DNA from: Cryomorphaceae bacterium
Lineage (GTDB): Bacteria > Bacteroidota > Bacteroidia > Flavobacteriales > ECT2AJA-044
Direction of reading: 5' to 3'
DNA length: 64,000 nucleotides
Assembly (NCBI GenBank): GCA_017798125.1
Contig: CP059070.1
Location: 682,001-746,000, forward strand
In this document: positions 58,091 through 64,000 of the stretch, in pieces
Numbering within the stretch: position 1 is the first letter of the stretch
Layout of the letters: every line of letters starts with the position of its first letter
Program-made: the position numbers and the translations under genes
Notes under the pieces: model-generated
What the model saw: the letters and a program-made list of their open reading frames with translations, nothing else
Told to the model about the DNA's origin: nothing
The model's database searches: none

Positions 58091-58910
58091 TGGTTATTTG
58101 ATTAGCAGTTTTTGGATACAAGATGAAGGATACTTTTCCATTTGATGGATCAACTGTGAAATGATCGGGCATCTCATCATCATCAACAAGATACTTAAAT
58201 ATCATTTTGTCTAATGGCCTGGTAACCATGCTAGCGTAATCAGCAGGGTATTGTTCTTTAAAAGTAAAGCCCTCGTCCATTGCTTCTGTAGCCATAGAAC
58301 GGTCTTTCTTCCATTTTGCATACCGAGAATCAATAATATCGCGATTCCATAAGTCTTTGACTCCTCTGTTAATATCGGTTACAATAGGTGTCCCAAAAGC
58401 ACCAAGTACTCTTTGTATAATTTCCGTTTCTTCTAAATCTTTTTCAACATGAACGACTTCGGTATTCCCCTGAAAATATTTGCGGAGACTTCGCTCCAAA
58501 ATTGTCATAAAAACAATCATTTGATCGCCTACTAAGTGGATTCGAAATGGTTGACGAAAAACAATATTATGACGGCCAAATGGTTGAATTGTTGTCGCTG
58601 TATAAGTGACTTCAGCATAACCTGTAATCCTCCTAACCCCATCATTCTCACGATCTGAAAATATCGTGAACGGGATATTCCGAGAATCCACTTGCCTCCA
58701 TCTTGTCTGTCGAACACTAAAGATATGACAATGCGTCTTTGTCCATTCTAAGTTGCTTAACACATTGGCTAAAACTACTGCGTTGGCGTTATTCCTAACT
58801 ACTTGGTTCAGGACTGCAGTGGCAGCCCCCGTTTCATCGAAGACGTCCTTAACTACTTTAATTGGCAATACACTTAGCAGTCTTTTAAGAATGTCGTCTT
58901 CAGTGTTCAT
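58059..58910 (-). CDS. Unknown first gene of the CoiA operon
   Basis: The 283-residue protein is not recognised. The central region (EVTYTATTIQPFGRHNIVFRQPFRIHLVGDQMIVFMTILERSLRKYF) looks like a beta-rich domain followed by helices. The end (DHFTVDPSNGKVSFILYPKTANQITNVILSIL) is also structured. No signal peptide or TM. As the first gene of a four-gene unit with membrane and nuclease members it may be a sensor or scaffold; this is speculation. Confidence 0.6.
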   Translation of the reverse strand: MNTEDDILKRLLSVLPIKVVKDVFDETGAATAVLNQVVRNNANAVVLANVLSNLEWTKTHCHIFSVRQTRWRQVDSRNIPFTIFSDRENDGVRRITGYAEVTYTATTIQPFGRHNIVFRQPFRIHLVGDQMIVFMTILERSLRKYFQGNTEVVHVEKDLEETEIIQRVLGAFGTPIVTDINRGVKDLWNRDIIDSRYAKWKKDRSMATEAMDEGFTFKEQYPADYASMVTRPLDKMIFKYLVDDDEMPDHFTVDPSNGKVSFILYPKTANQITNVILSILQSN

Positions 58911-59003
58911 ATGGACAAGTTAGGTGGTTATATACCGTAAAAGTAATTAATCCTAAAGGATATATAATGACGAGTTTGTTGTGCAAATATTGCGCACAAA
59001 AAA

Positions 59004-59037
59004 AGCCCAACAACGCTATATTCAACATTGTCAGGCT
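59004..59037. terminator. Bidirectional terminator at the element's right end, now serving tRNA-Cys
   Basis: AGCCCAACAACG (59004-59015) and CATTGTCAGGCT (59026-59037) form a 12-bp stem with G-U pairs, flanked by A-rich and T-rich runs. On the minus strand it follows tRNA-Cys within about 20 bp, replacing the tRNA's displaced original terminator. Confidence 0.7.
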
Positions 59038-59052
59038 TTTACTAAAAGAAAC

Positions 59053-59068
59053 TGAGGTCCCGACCGGA
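59053..59068. repeat. Right attachment repeat (attR)
   Basis: TGAGGTCCCGACCGGA, identical to 48975-48990, lies in the 3' end of the intact tRNA-Cys gene. Confidence 0.88.
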
Positions 59069-59125
59069 TTCGAACCGGTGTACGAGCTTTTGCAGAGCTC
59101 TGCCTAGCCGCTCGGCCACAGGACC
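59055..59125 (-). tRNA. tRNA-Cys (GCA)
   Basis: A 71-nt cloverleaf on the minus strand: acceptor GGTCCTG / CGGGACC, anticodon stem GAGCT/AGCTC around CTGCAAA (anticodon GCA), T arm ACCGG-TTCGAAT-CCGGT, discriminator U73 as usual for Cys. CCA is not encoded. It is the integration target of the element. Confidence 0.96.
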
Positions 59126-59189
59126 ATCGAGGGCGTCAAAAATACGATAACTTTCTAAAGCGGCAAGGGCCGCAGTTGAAGGATTTTCA

Positions 59190-59205
59190 GTGCCTACGGC
59201 ACGAT
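59190..59205 (-). repeat. Dispersed hairpin element, GTA loop, supplying a stop codon
   Basis: Minus strand: ATC, stem GTGCC, loop GTA, stem GGCAC. The serine protease frame reads ATC GTG CCG TAG through it, so its loop provides the stop. Confidence 0.8.
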
Positions 59206-60828
59206 AAACCTCTGCGTGCTCACCGATCCATCCACAGTCACTTGAACAAAATATGTTCCGGGTGCCCATCCCGCTACCTCAACCGAATAGTTCGATTGAA
59301 GTGAGGCGTCCACCCAAACCACCTGCCCAAGGGCATTGCTAATGGTCACTTGTTCCGCCGCCGCGGGAAGTTCCATTAGGATTCTCTCCGCTGCCGGATT
59401 GGGGTACATTCGCCAGCTGCGATCGCTTTCATCAATCGATGCCGCCTGACAGGGAGGATAGGTCCCGGCCAAAGTCATAAAGCCCGTTCCGTCCGGGTCC
59501 AGCCAAGGAGCTAAGCGCCGATTGGCGGCCGAACCATCACTGGCCCAAGCCGTAGAGAACTTACCGTAGAAGTCGATTTCATTGAGGTCGCTGCAACCAG
59601 AGAATCCGCCAGAAAGCACACCGAATACCTTACCGCTCGGAGACAAGAGTGGGGATCCAGAGGAACCACCCTCCGTGGTCCCATGTCCGTTGGCCGTTGA
59701 CGCCCAATTCGTGATCCAATGTCTATTGGGGGTTGTGGACCCAGGCCAAGAGCCGTTGACAGGGGTACCGGCGAAGGTGCTGACCTTCATTAAATCTCCC
59801 GAAGGATGATGAATACAAACTCCGCCATTCGATGCTCCCGATCGCGACCACCCTGCATAATAGGGAGAATATGATTGGGGAACATCGTTCAGTAATTCTA
59901 CGAGCAGAAAGTCACTCCCGCTGGAAATGTCCCCGACGCCTGTACTCGACCGCAGTAAGCAACCCACCATACTTCTGAGGTCCAAACCAATGTCGCTTCC
60001 CGGATCTGGGCATGATGGGGCTGCGTAATCGAAGTAAAACGTCCACTGGTTGAAGTCAGAGGTCGATGTATTTTCAGCACAGTGATCCGCTGAAAGAATA
60101 TAGGGCGTACACCCTGCTCCAGTCGTGTTCATGAGCGTCCCCGAGCAAAACCCAAAGAAAGGGCCCGACTTGGTGATGATCATGACGATTGCATCTTTGA
60201 CGTCTCCATAATTACTTCCTTCGGAGCAATTGGCATTAACCTGACAAGGACCTGCGTCTCCATAATCTCGAGTGCTCTTGGCCTCAAAACCCCGAAAATA
60301 GCACCCGATGCCTTCAATTTCTATTTCGGGAAGAGTTGCCTGGCTTGCTGGAGCCCAATACTCCAAAATGATTGATTCTCCGCGTATCGGAGCAATGGCC
60401 CATCCATCGTTCCGATTGTTGTCCGCCGTGAATGCGCCTCGCGATATTTTTAGGTCTGCGGAGTAAGCGTAGAGCTCTCCTCCGGGTGGGAGCACTAATC
60501 GTTCGAAAAGCAGGGATACGGCCTGCGCTCCTTGCACCTGAATTTCTGTGGTCCAATGGCGCTGACCTCGTGTGTCTCGGTACCAATGGCCCGAGTTTTG
60601 GGTGTTCGCGCGATAAGGCAATTCTCTTCCGATTCGGTACGGGCCGTTTTGTTGGTCGAGGCGCTCGGCATCGGCCCGTAGGGCCACGACATCTACCGTA
60701 TCAATGAAGACTTTTGGGGTATTCCAGTTTTCAGGGTGACCCCATGACCTTGGAGTCCGGTGCTGTTCCACCTGGGCCATTAGAAGACCAGGAAGGGCAA
60801 TTAGAATGAGGAGGAGCCGTACGTTCAT
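59194..60828 (-). CDS. Secreted trypsin-like (lysyl endopeptidase-type) serine protease with T9SS sorting domain
   Basis: The 544-residue protein has a signal peptide (MNVRLLLILIALPGLLMAQ). The S1-like triad is His in LSADHCAEN (~248), Asp in the GSDFLLVEL region (~305) and Ser in EGGSSGSPLLSP (~390). Cys pairs as in lysyl endopeptidases are present, and a C-terminal T9SS sorting domain (WRMYPNPAAERILMEL ... TQRFIVP). It is predicted to be an extracellular protease. Its TAG stop lies inside a hairpin repeat (59190-59205), and another repeat is near the N-terminus (60668-60685). Confidence 0.9.
   Translation of the reverse strand: MNVRLLLILIALPGLLMAQVEQHRTPRSWGHPENWNTPKVFIDTVDVVALRADAERLDQQNGPYRIGRELPYRANTQNSGHWYRDTRGQRHWTTEIQVQGAQAVSLLFERLVLPPGGELYAYSADLKISRGAFTADNNRNDGWAIAPIRGESIILEYWAPASQATLPEIEIEGIGCYFRGFEAKSTRDYGDAGPCQVNANCSEGSNYGDVKDAIVMIITKSGPFFGFCSGTLMNTTGAGCTPYILSADHCAENTSTSDFNQWTFYFDYAAPSCPDPGSDIGLDLRSMVGCLLRSSTGVGDISSGSDFLLVELLNDVPQSYSPYYAGWSRSGASNGGVCIHHPSGDLMKVSTFAGTPVNGSWPGSTTPNRHWITNWASTANGHGTTEGGSSGSPLLSPSGKVFGVLSGGFSGCSDLNEIDFYGKFSTAWASDGSAANRRLAPWLDPDGTGFMTLAGTYPPCQAASIDESDRSWRMYPNPAAERILMELPAAAEQVTISNALGQVVWVDASLQSNYSVEVAGWAPGTYFVQVTVDGSVSTQRFIVP
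60668..60685 (+). repeat. Dispersed hairpin element, GTA loop
   Basis: GCATC, stem GGCCC, loop GTA, stem GGGCC; perfect, in the serine protease gene (antisense, encoding ALRADA). Confidence 0.8.
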
Positions 60829-60838
60829 ACGGCCTAAG

Positions 60839-61201
60839 TTAACTTTTTTGTGCGCCTTTTAGGGTGACGGCAACGCTTTCGACATTTCCCATAATCGGCG
60901 GATTCATCTTGGTCACGCTGACCTCCACGGAATCCGCTAGCGGTAACTGACGCAAAAGCTCGTCCACAATTCGCTGAGCTACGACTTCAATGAGCTTGGC
61001 TCGAATAGCCATTTGCTCCTTGACAATGCGGTTGACCTGAACATAGTCGACGGTGTGCTCCAAATCGTCGGAATTAGCCGCTCTTTCCAGGTCAGCGTGT
61101 ACGCGAACATCGATCCGGTAGTCCGTTCCGATAATCGCTTCTTCGTCCATGCAGCCGTGGTAGCCGTAAAGCTTGATGTTGGTAACGTCGATGATGCCCA
61201 T
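60839..61201 (-). CDS. folB: Dihydroneopterin aldolase
   Basis: The 120-residue protein has the FolB signature LYGYHGCMDEEAIIGTDYRIDVRV (~12-35), the catalytic Lys near TKMNPP in the C-terminal half (~100), and the conserved DLEHTVDYVQV. It converts dihydroneopterin to 6-hydroxymethyldihydropterin in folate synthesis. Its start overlaps the gltX stop by 1 bp (TAATG), so translation is coupled. Confidence 0.93.
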   Translation of the reverse strand: MGIIDVTNIKLYGYHGCMDEEAIIGTDYRIDVRVHADLERAANSDDLEHTVDYVQVNRIVKEQMAIRAKLIEVVAQRIVDELLRQLPLADSVEVSVTKMNPPIMGNVESVAVTLKGAQKS

Positions 61202-62718
61202 TAGGCTAGTTTTTCGAGGGCCGTGTCCAAGCGCTTCAAGCTCTCTTCTTTACCGAGAATGGCGGCAATATCGGGTAAGCTTGGTCCCATTCCTTTCCCG
61301 GTCAGGGCCAATCGGAATCCAGGTCCTACTTTACCAAAACCTAGGCCGCGCTCTTCCATGAATCCCTGGAAAGCCGTGTCAACATTCTCAGAGGTAAAGT
61401 CCTCAATGCCTTCGAGCAAATCACGAAGGGCCTTGACGATTTCAGGAGTGTCTTCCTTCCAGCGCTTCAAGGCTTTTGGGTCGTATTCACTGGGCTCTTC
61501 GAAGAAGTAACGCCCATCGCTCAGCATTTCATGCACGAACGTGGCACGTTCCTTCATGACGCTGGCCACTTGGGCGCAAAACTCTGCGCTTCGATCAAAA
61601 CCGGCCGCCGCAGCCTGTGGCTGAAGCATCTCGCCGAGTTCTGCATCGCTAAAGGCGCGCAAGTACTGCTGATTGAACCAACGTGTTTTGTCTGGGTCAA
61701 ATCGTGCACCAGCTTTGTTGACGCGTTCAAGGGAAAAGCGCTCGATCAACTCATCCATGCTGAAGATCTCTTCATTGGTGCCTGGGTTCCAGCCCAGGAA
61801 GGCCAGCATATTGATGAAGGCCTCTGGGAAATACCCCTGCTCGCGGTATCCTGAACTCGATTCTCCTTCCTCCGGATTCCACTGAAGAGGGAACACGGGA
61901 AATCCGAGGCGGTCTCCGTCTCGCTTGCTCAATTTTCCGTTTCCGTCTGGCTTCAATATGAGCGGTAAGTGCGCAAACTGGGGCATGTCCCATCCCATGT
62001 AGCGGTACAACAAGACGTGTAGTGGAGCGCTCGGTAACCACTCTTCACCGCGGATGACATGACTCACCTGCATCAAGTGATCGTCCACAATGTTGGCTAG
62101 GTGGTAGGTCGGCATTCCATCCGATTTGAAGAGCACCTTGTCGTCGAGATTGTTCGTATTCACGCTCACCCATCCTCGGATAATGTCTTCAAACTTCACC
62201 TCCTCATTTCGAGGCATCTTAATGCGGATCACATAGGGTTCACCGGCTTCAATCCTCTTCGCAACCTCGCCGTGAGGAAGTGTCAAAGAGTTTTGCATGT
62301 GCTCTCTGGTGATGTGATTGTACTGCGGGCTCGGTACACCTGCCGCTTTCATGCGCTCGCGCATGGCGTTCAGATCATCCGGCGTATCGAAGGCGTAGTA
62401 GGCATGACCCGACTCAATGAGCTGATCCGCATACTGACGGTACATGGGCTTTCGCTCGGATTGACGGTAGGGTCCATTGGGGCCGTCTGCAGAAATTCCT
62501 TCATCGATTTCCATCCCGCACCACTTCAGGCTTTCGACAATGTAGTCCTCCGCTCCGGGCACAAAACGTGTTTGGTCCGTATCCTCCAATCGAAGGATAA
62601 AGGTTCCGCCGTGTTTACGGGCAAATAAGTAGTTGTACAAAGCCGTTCGAACTCCTCCCATGTGGAGTGGTCCGGTCGGGCTTGGGGCAAAACGAACGCG
62701 AATCGCTTGATTTTCCAT
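61201..62718 (-). CDS. gltX: Glutamyl-tRNA synthetase
   Basis: The 505-residue class I synthetase has HIGH-type motif PSPTGPLHMGGVRTALYNY (~11-30) and KMSKS-type motif KLSKRDGDRLG (~262-272). A C-terminal anticodon-binding domain ends RLDTALEKLA. It charges tRNA-Glu (and possibly tRNA-Gln, depending on the genome). A -7 box TAACTTTG lies at 62743-62750 on the minus strand. Confidence 0.96.
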   Translation of the reverse strand: MENQAIRVRFAPSPTGPLHMGGVRTALYNYLFARKHGGTFILRLEDTDQTRFVPGAEDYIVESLKWCGMEIDEGISADGPNGPYRQSERKPMYRQYADQLIESGHAYYAFDTPDDLNAMRERMKAAGVPSPQYNHITREHMQNSLTLPHGEVAKRIEAGEPYVIRIKMPRNEEVKFEDIIRGWVSVNTNNLDDKVLFKSDGMPTYHLANIVDDHLMQVSHVIRGEEWLPSAPLHVLLYRYMGWDMPQFAHLPLILKPDGNGKLSKRDGDRLGFPVFPLQWNPEEGESSSGYREQGYFPEAFINMLAFLGWNPGTNEEIFSMDELIERFSLERVNKAGARFDPDKTRWFNQQYLRAFSDAELGEMLQPQAAAAGFDRSAEFCAQVASVMKERATFVHEMLSDGRYFFEEPSEYDPKALKRWKEDTPEIVKALRDLLEGIEDFTSENVDTAFQGFMEERGLGFGKVGPGFRLALTGKGMGPSLPDIAAILGKEESLKRLDTALEKLA

Positions 62719-62742
62719 GGATTACCGAGCTTTTTGGGCGGG

Positions 62743-62750
62743 CAAAGTTA
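62743..62750 (-). promoter_or_regulatory. -7 box of gltX
   Basis: TAACTTTG on the minus strand matches TAnnTTTG, 24 bp before the gltX ATG. Confidence 0.55.
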
Positions 62751-62809
62751 GTGTTTTAAAACCGTATATTTCACGCACCAAAGCGGGTGATTTGGAGTTA
62801 TAAGAAGAC

Positions 62810-64000
62810 ATGGACACGTACGATCTACTCATCAAAAAACTGGATGCGTTCATTCGCAAGTATTACCACAACCTTCTGGTCCGTGGAGCCATCTACAGTG
62901 GAGCCCTGATTGGGTCTACCTTTTTAGCCGTTGTCCTGCTCGCCTACTTTGGCAAATGGGATACCGCCACCAGAGCCGTTTTGTTTTGGCTTTTCGTGGT
63001 TTCAGCTGCGCTTATCTTAGGCCGCTTCATCGTTTACCCGTTGTTGCAGCTCTTCAGCATTGGTGAGCGCATCAGCCACGATCGTGCGGCGCGAATCATC
63101 GGGAAGCATTTTCCCGAAGTCGACGACAAGCTGATCAACGTTCTTCAGCTGCATCGTGAATCGGGCGGAGGTAGTGCTTTAATCTTGGCTTCCATTGCGC
63201 AGAAGAGTGCACGATTGGAGCCGGTTCCTTTCACTAAAGCCATTGATCTCCGGAAGAATCGCAAATATCTACGCTACTTGATTGCGCCTGCTGCCGTGGT
63301 GGCGGTTTTGTGGATTTCCGGACAATCGAAAGTGCTTACACAGGGCTCTCAGCAGGTAATCAACTACAACAAGGATTTTGTCCCTGAGGCGCCTTTTCAG
63401 TTTCAGGTCGACGTGGAGGACTTAAGCGTCTTGAGGAATCGAGACTACGACCTTGAAGTGGTCATCGTTGGGGCCGAGCTTCCTGACAAGGTCTATCTCG
63501 AGCGCAACGGCAATCGCTTTCGTCTGGCTGAAGTAGGTCCGAACACGTATCGGTACACCTTCCAGAATGTCCAAAAAGACGTTGATTTCCGGCTTGAAGC
63601 CGCAGGGTTTGCTTCGGGATCCTACACGCTGAAAGCCTTGCCCGATCCTGCACTCTTGGGGTTTGAGGTTTCGCTTGTCTATCCCGCCTATACAGGCCGA
63701 TCAGCGGAAACCTTGAAGAATTCCGGCGACCTAGTGGTTCCTGCGGGTACAGAAGCTCGTTGGAATTTCACCACGCGGAACACCGAAGATATTCGCCTAT
63801 TCTTCGCTGACACTTCTCTATCTGCAGAACGTTTGGCTGAGGACAAATACAGCTATGAGCGACGCTTATTACAAGACTTAAGGTACGGACTCACTACGGC
63901 CAATGAATTTGTAGAAGGAGCGGATACCGTAAGCTACTACATCAAAGTGACTCCGGACGCTTATCCCGTTTTGAACGTGGAGGAGCAGGCGGACAGCGCG
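62810..64000 (+). CDS. DUF4175-like large membrane protein (3' end outside window)
   Basis: A frame open from the ATG at 62810 to the window edge (about 397 residues). It begins MDTYDLLIKKLDAFIRKYY with two membrane helices (~28-50, ~60-82) and a third near 158-172 (IAPAAVVAVLWISGQ). The extracytoplasmic segment has strands with AGFASGSYTL, GFEVSLVYPAYTGR and ADTVSYYIKVTPDAYP. The layout fits DUF4175 proteins, ~1100-residue envelope proteins of Bacteroidota with no known function. Confidence 0.72.
   Translation, partial: MDTYDLLIKKLDAFIRKYYHNLLVRGAIYSGALIGSTFLAVVLLAYFGKWDTATRAVLFWLFVVSAALILGRFIVYPLLQLFSIGERISHDRAARIIGKHFPEVDDKLINVLQLHRESGGGSALILASIAQKSARLEPVPFTKAIDLRKNRKYLRYLIAPAAVVAVLWISGQSKVLTQGSQQVINYNKDFVPEAPFQFQVDVEDLSVLRNRDYDLEVVIVGAELPDKVYLERNGNRFRLAEVGPNTYRYTFQNVQKDVDFRLEAAGFASGSYTLKALPDPALLGFEVSLVYPAYTGRSAETLKNSGDLVVPAGTEARWNFTTRNTEDIRLFFADTSLSAERLAEDKYSYERRLLQDLRYGLTTANEFVEGADTVSYYIKVTPDAYPVLNVEEQADSA

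Larger units (their letters stand above)
48975..59068. mobile_element. Integrated element in tRNA-Cys (~10.1 kb), satellite- or plasmid-like, with two putative defence operons
   Basis: Bounded by a 16-bp direct repeat of the tRNA-Cys 3' end, with a tyrosine recombinase reading inward next to the left end. Left half: integrase, unknown, AlpA/Xis-like HTH, replication initiator, small-terminase-like and a small unknown gene on the plus strand. Right half: two minus-strand operons of nucleotide hydrolases, HNH nucleases, a CoiA-like nuclease and unknowns. The DNA is visibly AT-richer than the flanks and holds none of the dispersed hairpin repeats found around it. There are no capsid, tail or conjugation genes, so mobilisation would need a helper. 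Confidence 0.88.

Overview
The window looks like a chromosome segment of a mid-GC, probably marine Bacteroidota (Flavobacteriales-like). The evidence is: many secreted proteins ending in a type IX secretion (T9SS) sorting domain, N-terminal signal peptides, PKD-rich surface proteins, ECF sigma factors paired with barrel proteins, a lack of Shine-Dalgarno sites, and promoters with the Bacteroidota -7 box TAnnTTTG. The species cannot be named from the sequence. Layout: (1) 1-6714, minus strand, one apparent operon with two copies of an ECF sigma factor plus inner-membrane-to-outer-membrane barrel protein pair, bracketing two PKD surface proteins. (2) 6.9-14.5 kb, a BNR-repeat secreted protein, a PfkB kinase, tRNA-Asn, a PhyH dioxygenase and a YceI / porin / YceI group. 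(3) 14.7-17.9 kb, a phytol-salvage / tocopherol-type group: homogentisate phytyltransferase-like UbiA, a membrane methyltransferase, and a single protein fusing a VTE5-like phytol kinase to a VTE6/DUF92-like domain. (4) 17.8-22.4 kb, a TPR hybrid histidine kinase and a TMTC-like membrane protein. (5) 22.5-28.8 kb, an aminotransferase and lower kynurenine-pathway enzymes (3-hydroxyanthranilate dioxygenase, ACMS decarboxylase, aminomuconate semialdehyde dehydrogenase). (6) 28.8-35.5 kb, MltF, DinB, a phosphoesterase and PolA. (7) 35.5-45 kb, three tandem M43 metalloproteases and an AddA/RecB-like helicase-nuclease. (8) 45-48.9 kb, map, a superoxide dismutase, an MntR-like regulator, a ZIP transporter and a DUF3050 protein. 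(9) 48,975-59,068, a ~10.1 kb integrated element. (10) 59.2-64 kb, a T9SS serine protease, folB, gltX and a partial DUF4175 gene. The integrated element is flanked by a 16-bp direct repeat of the 3' end of tRNA-Cys and is visibly AT-richer than its surroundings. Its left half has integrase, an unknown gene, an AlpA/Xis-like HTH gene, a replication initiator and a small-terminase-like gene, the gene set of a phage satellite or integrated plasmid. Its right half holds two tightly overlapped minus-strand operons. One is MazG-like / PUA-like-HNH / DUF3427-like-HNH / Nudix, and looks like an undescribed combination of nucleotide-pool hydrolases with putative base-reader HNH nucleases. The other is unknown protein / zinc ribbon / two-TM protein / CoiA-like nuclease. 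Both are plausible anti-phage modules, but this is inference. A second strong signal crosses gene boundaries: a family of at least 21 tiny hairpins, consensus ATC-NNNCC-GTA-GGN'N'N' (loop GTA or GTGA). They are scattered through the host DNA on both strands, almost all inside reading frames, with stem bases that change together. None was found in the integrated element. One copy supplies the stop codon of a gene. I could not run searches; all family names come from motif recognition.
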